A stretch of 52,730 bases of DNA from an uncultured Pseudomonadota bacterium (GTDB lineage Bacteria; Pseudomonadota; Alphaproteobacteria; RF32; CAG-239). Each line of letters begins with the position of its first letter. Positions within the stretch are counted from its first letter, which is position 1. The notes beneath the pieces were generated by a model, which had not been told where the DNA came from, made no database searches, and saw nothing but the letters and a program-made list of their open reading frames with translations. A program made the position numbers and the translations under genes. Location: assembly GCA_949295005.1 (NCBI GenBank), contig CASFJL010000010.1, positions 1 through 52,730 of the forward strand, in the 5' to 3' direction. This document shows positions 34,864 through 44,193 of the stretch, piece by piece.

Positions 34864-35020
34864 TTTTGATATCCTTTTCAAATTCAATGAAATAATTATA
34901 TCAAGTAATTGTTAAAATATTGTTATGCAAAAATAATGCCATAAAATTATTTTGATAAATGATTGCTCAGATTCTTTTTTTATGCTAAAATTAAATTACT
35001 ATAATAAAAAGGAATATCTC

Positions 35021-36208
35021 ATGGCTAAAGATAACTCTATCATAACCCAATATGTAGATAAAATTGAAAACAATGTCAAAAAGGCGATAGAGATGGAAAA
35101 ATTAGCCTCTTAGTCGGCTATGGTTGATGAGAATGGAAATTGGTCTTTTACTATATGTCAAGAAAATGGTATTGTTGCAGAAAAAACAAGTTTAGAAATT
35201 AGCAAAGATAATGTTTCTGTAATTGCACCGCCAAAAATGGTTCAAAATAAGTCTGTAGAAGTAGCTCGAGAAGCCGTTTTAGATAAAGATGAAGTATTTA
35301 AAACTTCTCAGAAAAATAAGATTGAGTATTTTAGAAGTTTATCAGAAGAAGATAGAAAAATTTTGGATAACAATGTTGAACATTATATAAAACAAAATCC
35401 ACAGGTTGGTTTTGATGCTACAAAAAAACTTTTAATATCCAATGGAGTAATGCCTAAAATTGTCAATCGAGCATTGCAACAGTCGGCGAATACGGCGTTG
35501 AAACAAGAAGAATTAAAAACAGCAGATATTTTAAAAGAAAATGATAATGGATATTGCACAAAATCATTATTTATTCCTCTTTATGAATTTAAAAATAGTT
35601 ATGGTGGCTTTGAGTGGTTACCAGAATCAGCAGAAATTGCATCTCATCCTATAACAATGATAAATCATCTTAAAGCCAATAAAGAAAATGCAGTAAGCAA
35701 TATGGTTAATCTCAATTCAGAAATTATAAAATATCAACCGGGAACCATCGTAATGGTTGACCAAGGTCATGGTCATATGCATGCTATGATGTATAATGGC
35801 CTTAATCAAGATACAAATAAACCGCAATATATTGGCTTTAACTCAAACGATCTCAATCGCTCTATTAGTGATAGGCGAGCAGGAATAATTATAAATTTAC
35901 CACAAATGATTCAAGATGATATAGAGGCCGGAAAAATAAAAGAGAAAGAGCAAACAGAAGAAATATCGCGTGCATTTCATGATATTACAATTGACGTTGT
36001 AGCACAAAAAATACCTCCTAAAGAAACCTCTCTTTCGCGAGGTGAAGTTGCTGAAAGTGTTAGTATGAAAATTGAACGTCTAAAGCAAAGGTTAAAAGCA
36101 AATAGAGAAGATACATCTAAAGAAAATAGCAATCAACATAATCATAATATAACAGAAAATGATATTTATATGCAAAAAATTAAAGATTTGCAAAAAAATA
36201 GTCTATAG
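35021..36208 (+). pseudogene. Putative NlpC/P60-like peptidase gene interrupted by TAG
   Basis: A frame opens at 35021 with a good Shine-Dalgarno (AAGGA, 8 bases upstream) and reads MAKDNSIITQYVDKIENNVK..., but meets TAG at 35111-35113 after 30 codons. The same frame continues without another stop to 36208, and the next ATG (35120) has no Shine-Dalgarno. TAG is a normal stop elsewhere (flgE), so a nonsense mutation is likelier than recoding. In the long part, a Cys (GYCTKSLF, codon 35555-35557) and a His cluster (GHGHMHAMMYNG, near 35768) are spaced as in NlpC/P60- or CHAP-type cysteine peptidases and amidases. That assignment is tentative. Confidence 0.6.
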
Positions 36209-36232
36209 GATTTTTTTATAATTACGCAAAAT

Positions 36233-36270
36233 TATAAAAAAATAAAGCCTCAGAGAAGAGGCTTTATTCT
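36233..36270 (-). terminator. Terminator of thrS
   Basis: Perfect 11-base stem AATAAAGCCTC / GAGGCTTTATT followed by T-rich sequence on the minus strand, 12 bases past the thrS stop; it may also serve the convergent plus-strand gene. Confidence 0.88.
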
Positions 36271-36281
36271 TACAACACAGA

Positions 36282-38213
36282 TTATTTGTCTTGAGACGGC
36301 ATTTTAGCTTCTTCAACCAAAGCTTTAATAAAGTCATCAAGCTTAATAATTTCTTGTTTATCAGAACCAATGCGACGAACCGTAACCGTTCTGTCTTCTT
36401 TTTCTTTGGCACCGACAACGGCAATAACCGGAATTTTAGCAACAGAGTGTTCACGAACTTTGTAGCTGATTTTCTCATTACGCAAATCAGATTTTGCATA
36501 AAGTCCGTTCGCTTTCAAAAGTTTGGTAACTTCTTCAGCATAATCATTCATTTCTGAGGTGATTGGGCAAACCACAACTTGTTCCGGAGAGAGCCAGAGC
36601 GGCAATTTTCCGGCATGGTGTTCAATCAAAATTCCGAGGAAACGCTCAATAGAACCAAACAAAGCACGGTGCAACATAACCGGTTGGTGTTTTTCACCAT
36701 CTTCGCCGATATAAGAAATATCAAAGCGTTGCGGCAAGTTCATATCAACTTGAATTGTACCGCATTGCCATTCTCGACCGATAGCATCTTTCAAAATGAA
36801 TTCGAGCTTCGGACCGTAGAAAGCACCTTCACCTGGGTTGATTTCATATTTGTAACCATGGCTTTCCAAAGCATGAGCCAAAGAGTTTTCGCACAAATCC
36901 CAAATTTCATCGGAACCGATTCGATAGATGCTATCCGGACGCGTAGAAAGATAAATCTTCACATCTTTGAAGCCAAAGTCTTTGTAAATATCCAAAATGA
37001 GCTTCAAAGTAGTAATGCATTCAGCTTCCATTTGTTCCGGAGTGCAGAAAATGTGCGCATCGTCTTGGGTAAATTCACGTACACGCATCAAGCCCATCAA
37101 AGCACCTGATGCTTCATAACGGTTTACCTTACCGAATTCTGCAATACGCAGCGGTAAATCACGATAAGATTTAATACCTTGTTTATAGACGAGCAAACCA
37201 CCTGGGCAGTTCATCGGTTTAATGCAGAACCATTTTTTGTCTTCGGTTTGGCCTGAGTAGTTATGAGCACCATACTTATCCCAGTGACCGGAAGTTTCCC
37301 ACAAGCATCTGTCCATAACGCGCGGCGTGCAAATTTCGATATAGCCGTTATTTTCTTGACGTCTGCGCATATATTCAATGAGTTTACGATAGATTTTATA
37401 ACCTTTGTCATGCCAGAAAACAGCACCCGGAGCATATTCCGGTTCAAAGTGGAACAAATCCATTTCTTTGCCGAGTTTGCGGTGGTCGCGCTTAGCGGCT
37501 TCTTCCATCATTTTTAAATATTCATCTAAATCTTTTTTAGAAGCCCAAGCGGTAGCATAAATACGTTGCAACATTTCTTTTGTTGCATCACCGCGCCAGT
37601 AAGCACCGGCAACTTTCATCAATTTGAAAGCATCGCCGATTTTGCCTGTTGAAGGAACGTGCGGACCGCGGCAAAGGTCAGTAAAGTCACCTTGACGATA
37701 AAGAGTAATCGTTTCATCTTCCGGCAAATCTCCAATGATTTCGGCTTTGTAGTGTTCCCCTTTATCTTTGAAGAATTTGATAGCTTCATTACGTGGCATA
37801 ACAATACGTTCAAGTTTTTCGTCACGTTTAACAATCTCGTGCATTTTAGCTTCAATTTTAGCAAAATCTTCGGTTGTAAACGGTTCTTTGCGAGCAAAGT
37901 CATAGTAAAAACCGTTGTCGATAGCCGGTCCGATTGTTACTTGAACATCTTTCCACAACTCTTTAACGGCTTGAGCCATAACGTGAGAGCAGGAGTGACG
38001 CAAAATTTCTAAGCCTTCTTTATCCTTGCCGGTGATGATAGTCACGGTTGCGTCGGTAGTGATAAGAGTGCTTAAATCTTGTGTCTTTCCGTTAACGGTG
38101 ATAGCTAAAGCGGCTTTAGCCAAACTAGAACTGATTTTATTTGCGATGTCAAAACCATTGACCCCGCTTTCCATATCTAACATACTGCCATCAGGCAATT
38201 TAATCGCAACCAT
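36282..38213 (-). CDS. thrS: Threonyl-tRNA synthetase
   Basis: Class II synthetase charging tRNA-Thr. 643 aa, full length. It has an N-terminal TGS domain (about 1-62) and an editing domain with HxxxH at residues 73-77 (HSCSHVMAQ). The catalytic core carries the motif-2 region RVREFTQDDAHIF and the zinc-site segment NCPGG. A C-terminal anticodon-binding domain (about 540-640, QVVVCPITSEMNDYAEEV) closes it. The initiator TGS domain begins directly at the chosen start. Codon use is richer in C-ending codons than in neighbouring unknown genes, as for ileS. Lies 96 bases downstream of a glycosyltransferase gene on the same strand. Confidence 0.97.
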   Translation of the reverse strand: MVAIKLPDGSMLDMESGVNGFDIANKISSSLAKAALAITVNGKTQDLSTLITTDATVTIITGKDKEGLEILRHSCSHVMAQAVKELWKDVQVTIGPAIDNGFYYDFARKEPFTTEDFAKIEAKMHEIVKRDEKLERIVMPRNEAIKFFKDKGEHYKAEIIGDLPEDETITLYRQGDFTDLCRGPHVPSTGKIGDAFKLMKVAGAYWRGDATKEMLQRIYATAWASKKDLDEYLKMMEEAAKRDHRKLGKEMDLFHFEPEYAPGAVFWHDKGYKIYRKLIEYMRRRQENNGYIEICTPRVMDRCLWETSGHWDKYGAHNYSGQTEDKKWFCIKPMNCPGGLLVYKQGIKSYRDLPLRIAEFGKVNRYEASGALMGLMRVREFTQDDAHIFCTPEQMEAECITTLKLILDIYKDFGFKDVKIYLSTRPDSIYRIGSDEIWDLCENSLAHALESHGYKYEINPGEGAFYGPKLEFILKDAIGREWQCGTIQVDMNLPQRFDISYIGEDGEKHQPVMLHRALFGSIERFLGILIEHHAGKLPLWLSPEQVVVCPITSEMNDYAEEVTKLLKANGLYAKSDLRNEKISYKVREHSVAKIPVIAVVGAKEKEDRTVTVRRIGSDKQEIIKLDDFIKALVEEAKMPSQDK

Positions 38214-38308
38214 ATTAAAATATCCTTTTTTATTTATTAATCATCACGCCATTAAAAAAATCAAGTTTCACAAAGGCAATGGCTTTCCTTTATCAAACCG
38301 CAGGAGAA

Positions 38309-39463
38309 TTATTCTTCTGCTAAAAGCTCTTCATAAACTTTAATTGTTTTATCACACATTATTTCTTTGGTAAAGTTTTCTCTTACATTTTTTTGCGCAG
38401 CGGCTGAAATTTTTTTCTTTTCACTCATGGAAAGAGACAATACCCAATCAAGAGCATCAGCCAAAGCTTGCGGGTCGTCAAATTGATAGAGTTTTCCTGT
38501 GATTCCGTCAGTAATAGTATCAATAGAGCCACCAATGTTAGAAGCCACAACAATTTTACCCATAGCCTGACCTTCAATAGAAATACGTCCAAAAGCTTCA
38601 GGCTCGATGGCAGTAGAGAGCACCACGTCAGAAACCATCATTGCGGCAGGCATATCCAAAACCTTGCCATAAATACCGATTTTGTTGCCGAGATTATATT
38701 TTTTTGCCAAAGAACGCAATAAGTTAAAATATTCTGCGCGCCCTTGTTCATCTCCGGCAATAATGCAATAATAGTCTTGATTTTTCATTTTAGAAAGAGC
38801 CTCAATTAAAATATGCTGGCCTTTCCATTTAGTGATTCTGCCTCCCAAAAACAGAACAGGCTTATCTTCAGGAATGTTATATTCTTTAATTTTGTTAATC
38901 ATTCTTTCTTGAGAGACAGCTTCAGGAGAAAATCTTTCTAAATTAACGCAACGATAAATCAAGCGCAATTTATCTTCAGCAACTTTATAATTTTTCAAGA
39001 CATGATTTTTGATATGGTTAGAAATAACAATAACACGCTCACCCATAACCATAATTTTGTTATATATTTTTTTGATTCCCCATGGGCCCAAGCCATATGT
39101 TCCATGAAATGTTGCCATATAATGAACACCGGCTCTTTTGGCGGCCAGATAAGCACTCCAAGCCGGAGCACGAGAGCGTGCATGCACAATATTAATGCCG
39201 TTTTCTTTAATAAAAGCTTCTAATTTTTTGGCATTTTTTAAAATAGTAACAGGATTTTTACTTTTTAAGTTTAACTTAAAATGAGGAACACCAAGTTTTT
39301 GAAGATCATGTTCCATACGGCCACCCTTGGATGCAACAAAGTTTTTAATTCCGTGAGCTTGCAATTCACTGGCAACCTCAACAGTTCCAAGTTCAACACC
39401 ACCGGTTTCCAACTCTGGAAGAACCTGTAAAACGACGGGCTTTTTGTCTTTACCTTTTTCCAT
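38309..39463 (-). CDS. Family 4 glycosyltransferase
   Basis: GT-B fold retaining glycosyltransferase, probably in LPS, capsule or other envelope glycan synthesis. The start at 39463 is preferred: it begins just before the first beta strand (PVVLQVLPELETGGVE), AGAGGA lies 12 bases upstream, and an earlier in-frame Met would overlap the divergent hydrolase gene. The acceptor side carries GGxExxxxxxAxxL-type features. The donor domain has FLGGRITKWKGQHILIEAL and the EX7E motif EAFGRISIE near residue 290. Length of about 384 aa is normal. Donor sugar and acceptor cannot be inferred. Confidence 0.88.
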   Translation of the reverse strand: MEKGKDKKPVVLQVLPELETGGVELGTVEVASELQAHGIKNFVASKGGRMEHDLQKLGVPHFKLNLKSKNPVTILKNAKKLEAFIKENGINIVHARSRAPAWSAYLAAKRAGVHYMATFHGTYGLGPWGIKKIYNKIMVMGERVIVISNHIKNHVLKNYKVAEDKLRLIYRCVNLERFSPEAVSQERMINKIKEYNIPEDKPVLFLGGRITKWKGQHILIEALSKMKNQDYYCIIAGDEQGRAEYFNLLRSLAKKYNLGNKIGIYGKVLDMPAAMMVSDVVLSTAIEPEAFGRISIEGQAMGKIVVASNIGGSIDTITDGITGKLYQFDDPQALADALDWVLSLSMSEKKKISAAAQKNVRENFTKEIMCDKTIKVYEELLAEE

Positions 39464-39507
39464 TTTTTTTCTAAAATCCTCTTTAAAATCAACATAGGAG
39501 TTGTTAT

Positions 39508-40263
39508 ATGATACAAAATCACACATTTAAAGCAAAATTTACAACTAAAATTGAATTGAGCCAAGCAAAATCTTTGAAAACTAACAAAGATATAACAATT
39601 ATATATATACACGGCTTTTTTTCAGACCCTTGGGGCAGAAAACCCGAGGCGTTAAAGTCTTTTTGTGAAGAAAATAATTTAGGCTTTTGCCGATTCGAAT
39701 TAGCAGGTCACGGTTCAGATACAGATAATTATGAAAACATAGACTTTAATGTATGGAAAAATCAAGTGTTGGAAGTTATAGATGAACTGGTTGAAGGAGA
39801 TGTAATTATGGTTGGCTCATCTTTGGGAGGCTGGTTGAGCTTGATTGCCGCCAAAGAACGCCCGCAGAGGGTAAAGGGCGTGTTGGGTTTGGCTGCAGCA
39901 CCTGATTTTACGGATGATTTGGATAAATATATCTTTACGCCGGAACAAAAAGAAGAATTAAAAACAAAAGGAAAATTATTTTTCCCGATGAAAGATTTTA
40001 CTTATATTTTCACATCAAAAATATTCAATACGGCGCAAAACAATTTGTTGCTCCAAGACCAACTTGCAATAAATTGTCCCACACATTTATTGCAAGGCAG
40101 TGAAGATAAAAATGTTTTGCCCGATAAACCTTTTAAAATTATGAAAAGACTTGCCTCGCAAGATGTTGTTGTCAAAATTATTAAAGGCAGCAACCATCGG
40201 TTGGGAAAAGATATAGATATTATAGAAATGAAAAAATCTTTATCTTCATTATGCGGCTTATAA
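39508..40263 (+). CDS. Alpha/beta-hydrolase (esterase/thioesterase-like)
   Basis: Soluble serine hydrolase of 251 aa. The oxyanion-hole strand YIHGFFSDPWG, nucleophile GSSLGG (about residue 113), Asp in LLQGSEDKNV and His in KGSNHRLG form a complete triad. The overall pattern resembles short ABHD10-like esterases. GGAG precedes the ATG. It is divergent from the glycosyltransferase, and its 3' end overlaps the convergent lipoprotein gene by 6 bases. Substrate unknown. Confidence 0.85.
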   Translation: MIQNHTFKAKFTTKIELSQAKSLKTNKDITIIYIHGFFSDPWGRKPEALKSFCEENNLGFCRFELAGHGSDTDNYENIDFNVWKNQVLEVIDELVEGDVIMVGSSLGGWLSLIAAKERPQRVKGVLGLAAAPDFTDDLDKYIFTPEQKEELKTKGKLFFPMKDFTYIFTSKIFNTAQNNLLLQDQLAINCPTHLLQGSEDKNVLPDKPFKIMKRLASQDVVVKIIKGSNHRLGKDIDIIEMKKSLSSLCGL

Positions 40264-40731
40264 ATCCCCTCTGTTAAAGGGCTTGTTCTGCAAAACGCGT
40301 TGCGGTTTGTAAATATAAAGATTAGTTATTTCCGGAATATTGGCGGAGCGATGATAATATCCTCTGCCTTCCATGCATTGACGATATTTTTTAGGGCTTA
40401 CTTCAGAATCATCGCGGACGGAATTAACAATGAGAGGTTGAGCTCCCACATAGGGTACATAGGTTGCCCAAATACCTTTTCCGGCATGCCAATCAGCTCT
40501 TAAGTTGAGTTTAGCTTCTTCAGAATAAAACCAGCTTGAAACATCGGGCATCCAACGTGTTGGTTCGGCAATTCTCATACATTCGGAATGATCTTTAGAA
40601 AATTTTTGCACACCGGTATTTTCTCTTGCCCAGTGATATACAACTTGTCCCTGAGGGTCATCTTCATAAAAAAAACCACAGCCGGACAATAAGATATTTG
40701 CACTAACAAAAAGAAAAATTTTAAAATTCAT
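40258..40731 (-). CDS. Small lipoprotein of unknown function
   Basis: 157 aa from the ATG at 40731, chosen because AGGA lies 7 bases upstream; an ATG two codons earlier is too close to it. The lipobox LLSGC predicts lipidation. The mature part has two spaced cysteines (HSECMRI, RQCMEGRGY), typical of small outer-membrane lipoproteins with a conserved CMxxRGY-type end. It follows the GST gene by a few bases and is probably co-transcribed with it. Confidence 0.75.
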   Translation of the reverse strand: MNFKIFLFVSANILLSGCGFFYEDDPQGQVVYHWARENTGVQKFSKDHSECMRIAEPTRWMPDVSSWFYSEEAKLNLRADWHAGKGIWATYVPYVGAQPLIVNSVRDDSEVSPKKYRQCMEGRGYYHRSANIPEITNLYIYKPQRVLQNKPFNRGDL

Positions 40732-40740
40732 ATTCATATC

Positions 40741-41406
40741 CTAAAAGTCTAAATCAGTATAATGTTTGGAAGGAAGAATTCCTTTGATGGTGTCTTTTAA
40801 TATATCCTTAAAACTTGGTCTTGATTTTATTTTAGAATACCAAAGTTTTGCGTTTTTATATCCATCCCAGGGAATATCTCCCAAATAATCAATAATAGAA
40901 AGATGAGCGGCGGCAGCAATATCTGCCCAAGAAAGATTTTCTCCGGCCAAAAAATTTTTTCTTTCACAAATCCAATCAATATATTCCATATGAAAATTGA
41001 GATTATTTAATCCGATTTTAAGGATTTTAGAGTCTGGAGCCAAGCCTTGAGAAAAGCGTTTATGAACTTTTTCATAGACAATGTTTCTATATACTTCTCT
41101 ATAAAATTTATCATCAAACCATTCAATTAAGCGTCTGACTTCTGCGCGTTCGCGAGGTGTTTCAGGCATAAGTTTTATTTCACGACTGGTTTCTTCCAAA
41201 TATTCCATAATGGCATTACTTCCGGCAAGAGCAAAGCCGTCATTTAAAAATACGGGCAAACTTCCGGCCGGATTAAGCTTGAACAAATCTTGAGACAAAT
41301 TCCAAGGCTCTTCTTCTTTTAAGACGAAGAGCATTCTTTTTTCACTCATGCCGATTCTGATTTTTCTGGCTTGAGGAGAAACAGGGTGTTGAATCAATAA
41401 AACCAT
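40741..41406 (-). CDS. Glutathione S-transferase family protein
   Basis: 221 aa with an N-terminal thioredoxin-like domain (about 1-80; LNPAGSLPVFLNDG and SNAIMEYLEE carry the cis-Pro and the SNAI glutathione-binding elements) and an all-helical C-terminal domain (about 90-210, with WADIAAAAHLSIIDYLG). No N-terminal CxxC is present: SPQARK replaces it, so it is not a glutaredoxin-like member. Start supported by AAGGA 9 bases upstream. First gene of a likely two-gene operon with the lipoprotein. Substrate unknown. Confidence 0.88.
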   Translation of the reverse strand: MVLLIQHPVSPQARKIRIGMSEKRMLFVLKEEEPWNLSQDLFKLNPAGSLPVFLNDGFALAGSNAIMEYLEETSREIKLMPETPRERAEVRRLIEWFDDKFYREVYRNIVYEKVHKRFSQGLAPDSKILKIGLNNLNFHMEYIDWICERKNFLAGENLSWADIAAAAHLSIIDYLGDIPWDGYKNAKLWYSKIKSRPSFKDILKDTIKGILPSKHYTDLDF

Positions 41407-41476
41407 TATCTATGTCCTTTTTTATAAAGATTATAATTTAGAAAAAAAAAGGTCAAGAGTTTAGCTCAAACTTCTT

Positions 41477-42382
41477 TTATTTTTCACGTATATCGCTGCT
41501 TAAGACATTATTTTGAGGCTCTTTAATATAAGTAGGTGGCACGGTACCTTGATATTTAATTTCAAATTCAGAAATAATATTTCTTAAAGCGTTTTCAATT
41601 TTTGCTTTGCTGTCTTCTTTTTGGCAATATGAAGATAATGTTTCTTCTAAATACTTTCTGTTTTTTGACATTTTAGAAACGCCAAGAAACATAGGCATTC
41701 CCCAAATATATTGTTTAGAAAAACTCAATTTATTTTTGATACCGCGTTTAATGGCTTCAATCATACCAAAATATTGAGTGGCAAAAATATAATCAATTTG
41801 ACCTGTAAATAATTTTTCAAACAAAACATTAATATCGTTTTCTTTAATAAGATTATAAGATTTCATCTGATTTTGCACAAAATCGGTAAAATAATCTTGA
41901 GCAGATATACCACCTTTCATTGTTTTGAGTTGATCTAAATTTTTGATTTTATCAGAGTTTTGAGAAAGTGTAATAACCGTAACCGGATTAATAATAAGCG
42001 CCGGATATACAATGGCCACTCTTTTATAAAGCTCAGTTTCATTGTAAGCCCCCATAATAATGTCACATTTTCCGGTATTTATTAAAGATAAAAAATTTTG
42101 ATAAGGAGAAGAGGGATTATATACTCTGTCAAACACAACCTGAGAGTTTTGAGCAAATTCATTAAATACAATATCAAACACGGAACGATACACTAAAAAA
42201 CTTTGGTTATCTTTTTTTTGAGTTTCAATATAACCAAAAGGAGGATAATTTGTAAAACCGGTCAAGCAAAATCTTGTTCCTTCCATTTTTTTATATGACT
42301 TAAAAAAAGAATTTGCGGCATAGCTTTCATGACATATACCTAAAAATGCAAAAGAAAAAAGAATAAATAAAATTTTTTTCAT
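41477..42382 (-). CDS. Periplasmic solute-binding protein, family 3 type
   Basis: 301 aa. Signal peptide of about 22 residues (ending SYA) followed by the two-lobed binding-protein pattern: opening strand RFCLTGFTNYPPFGYIE, FLSLINTGKCDIIMGAYNETELYKR, and IDYIFATQYFGMIEAIKRG. This is the family of polar amino-acid-binding proteins, but no permease or ATPase gene is adjacent, so it could be an orphan sensor or work with a distant transporter. AGAGAG lies 6 bases before the start. Confidence 0.8.
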   Translation of the reverse strand: MKKILFILFSFAFLGICHESYAANSFFKSYKKMEGTRFCLTGFTNYPPFGYIETQKKDNQSFLVYRSVFDIVFNEFAQNSQVVFDRVYNPSSPYQNFLSLINTGKCDIIMGAYNETELYKRVAIVYPALIINPVTVITLSQNSDKIKNLDQLKTMKGGISAQDYFTDFVQNQMKSYNLIKENDINVLFEKLFTGQIDYIFATQYFGMIEAIKRGIKNKLSFSKQYIWGMPMFLGVSKMSKNRKYLEETLSSYCQKEDSKAKIENALRNIISEFEIKYQGTVPPTYIKEPQNNVLSSDIREK

Positions 42383-42489
42383 AAAAGTCTCTCTTTTTTA
42401 TCTAATATTTATAATCAATAAGAATAATTTAACCAAATTGTGTTAAAAAAGATTTTAGAACCATATAATAATAGATATTAGAGGAATAC

Positions 42490-42852
42490 ATGAACATATC
42501 TCAAAAGTATGCCAAAACAGAAGTTTCTGGTTTAAGTCAAGTTGAGTTGGAATCAAGGGCTTTAATAAAGACCGCTTCCAGACTTAACAGAATCAAAGAA
42601 AATTGGGAACAAAATAAAAGTGATTTGGTTGATGCTTTAGAAGAAAACAGAAGATTATGGACAATTTTTGCAGGAGCGATAGAAGATAAAAGCTCACCTT
42701 TACCAATAGAAATACAAAGAAATATATTATCGCTGGCAATTTTTATTTTTAAAAAGACCATAAATATATTAGCCAATCCGGCACCAGACGGTTTAGGCGT
42801 TTTAATAGAAATAAATATGAGTATTGCCAGAGGTTTAACAGAACATGAATAA
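42490..42852 (+). CDS. flaF: Flagellar biosynthesis regulator FlaF
   Basis: FlaF, found in Alphaproteobacteria, promotes flagellin secretion or translation together with FlbT. The 120-aa length is typical. The diagnostic segments are ELESRALIKTASRL, the NRRLW box (DALEENRRLWTIFAGAI) and the closing LIEINMSIARGL. AGAGGA lies 6 bases before the ATG. The gene stands alone here: flagellin and flbT, its usual neighbours, are absent, and no sigma-54 motif is seen upstream. A strong terminator shared with the convergent flavodoxin-like gene follows. Confidence 0.9.
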   Translation: MNISQKYAKTEVSGLSQVELESRALIKTASRLNRIKENWEQNKSDLVDALEENRRLWTIFAGAIEDKSSPLPIEIQRNILSLAIFIFKKTINILANPAPDGLGVLIEINMSIARGLTEHE

Positions 42853-42888
42853 AAAAAATAAGGTCTCAAAAGAGACCTTATTTTTTTT
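42850..42888. terminator. Bidirectional terminator of flaF and the flavodoxin-like gene
   Basis: Stem AAATAAGGTCTC / GAGACCTTATTT with a 4-base loop, A-run and T-run on either side. The convergent gene's stop codon lies inside its right edge. Confidence 0.9.
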
Positions 42889-43504
42889 ATAAATTATTAA
42901 GCCATTCAGCAATTTTATTATCAACTGCCTGATTATATTTTGCAGGTAAATTGTTAAATGATGCGCTTTTTTGGAGTTTTGCATTTTTAGCTATTTGTGC
43001 AAAATCTTCAAAATAAGTTCCAAAATTGCTTCCTTGAGTTGAGTAGGGGACAACTTTTTTGTTCATAAAATCTGTTTGTTGCAAAAAAGCGCGCATGGGT
43101 GTAGACACAGTGTACCACCATACCGGTCCTCCGACAAAAATTGTATCATATTGAGAAATATCAGGCATTTTTCCACTCAAAGATGGATATTTTTTTTCAG
43201 ATAATTGTTTTTTTAAGGTTAAATAAAACCAAGGTTTTGTATCAATTTTTTCTTTTGTCTGAATAGCATAAAGTTCTCCGCCGGTCATTTTTTGAATGCG
43301 TTCGGCAATATCTTTAGTGTGATTATGTAAAGAATAATATATAATCAAAGTTTTGCCTGATAAAGGTTTGGCTGTAATTGTTTTTCCTTGATATTGAGCC
43401 ATTTCTTTGGCATTTTTTTGAGCCACGCGGTATAAGTGCCAACCACCGATAACCCCTCCGATGAGAGCTCCGGCAATGAGAATATAAACAATAAGTTTAA
43501 GCAT
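42887..43504 (-). CDS. Membrane-anchored flavodoxin-like protein
   Basis: 205 aa from the ATG at 43504, chosen for GGAGGG 4 bases upstream and the N-terminal hydrophobic anchor (LKLIVYILIAGALIGGVIGG) that follows it. The FMN phosphate loop YSLHNHTKDIA (about residue 54) and the VGGPVWWYTVSTPM segment place it in the flavodoxin_4-like family, whose members are short-chain electron carriers or oxidoreductases. Anchoring by one helix is less usual. Convergent with flaF. Partner enzyme unknown. Confidence 0.82.
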   Translation of the reverse strand: MLKLIVYILIAGALIGGVIGGWHLYRVAQKNAKEMAQYQGKTITAKPLSGKTLIIYYSLHNHTKDIAERIQKMTGGELYAIQTKEKIDTKPWFYLTLKKQLSEKKYPSLSGKMPDISQYDTIFVGGPVWWYTVSTPMRAFLQQTDFMNKKVVPYSTQGSNFGTYFEDFAQIAKNAKLQKSASFNNLPAKYNQAVDNKIAEWLNNL

Positions 43505-43688
43505 TTTCCCTCCAAATAAATGTGTATAATAAAAAAATATAACCTTCTTACCAAAAATCAAGTATGGAAAGCTTTTTTACAAGAAAAAATATGTATTAAT
43601 AATTATTGTATATTTAAGGCCAATTACAACAAAATTAGTCTTGATTTTTTGTACAAAATATTTACACTGCTCATCAAAATAAACTATT

Positions 43689-44129
43689 ATGTCAAACAAA
43701 AAAATTACAATTATGAAGTTAAAGATTTTTCTGTATTCCATCGTGACTGCATTTTTAATAATGTGCTGCATTGAATTTAAAATGCCGGCTGAAATTGAGT
43801 ATATTGGAACAGGATATGTTCAGCGCAACGGAGAAGATTTGTTTGTGGAAATAAATTCCATAAAATATCCGCTTGAGAATATCTATTTGCAAAATAGAAA
43901 TAAAAAAATTGAAGCAAATAAAGGTATGCTTATTACAGCCTTTAAACGGGATAATGATTCGCAAATTGAGTTTATGCTCGGTAATTGTGATAAAAAAGTT
44001 ATTTCAGCATGTTTTGCAACATCCAGAATATCTCTTGTTGTTGCCACTGTCGTATTTATATTGTTGATGATTTCAGACATAGGGGAAGATTTGCGAAGCA
44101 AAAAAAGACTTGCAAATAAAGAAAAATAA
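43689..44129 (+). CDS. Small membrane protein of unknown function
   Basis: 146 aa, or 138 if started at the internal Met at residue 9, which sits directly before the first hydrophobic helix. There is no clear Shine-Dalgarno for either. Helices near residues 12-28 and 112-128 frame a mainly beta, probably periplasmic loop (EIEYIGTGYVQRNGEDLFVEI...). No family recognised. Divergent from the flavodoxin-like gene; a strong terminator follows. Confidence 0.6.
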   Translation: MSNKKITIMKLKIFLYSIVTAFLIMCCIEFKMPAEIEYIGTGYVQRNGEDLFVEINSIKYPLENIYLQNRNKKIEANKGMLITAFKRDNDSQIEFMLGNCDKKVISACFATSRISLVVATVVFILLMISDIGEDLRSKKRLANKEK

Positions 44130-44140
44130 ATGAAAAAAAT

Positions 44141-44183
44141 TTACGGGTAGCCTAAAAATATCATAAGACTACCCGTTTTTTTA
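44141..44183. terminator. Bidirectional terminator between convergent genes
   Basis: Stem ACGGGTAG / CTACCCGT with an 18-base loop, followed by seven T on the plus strand and A-rich sequence on the left. Confidence 0.85.
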
Positions 44184-44193
44184 TTTTTTGATG

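Noticed and set aside
42420..42489. Sigma-54 promoter upstream of flaF
   Set aside because: No GG-N10-GC element of adequate quality; only a loose TATAAT-like sequence without a proper -35.
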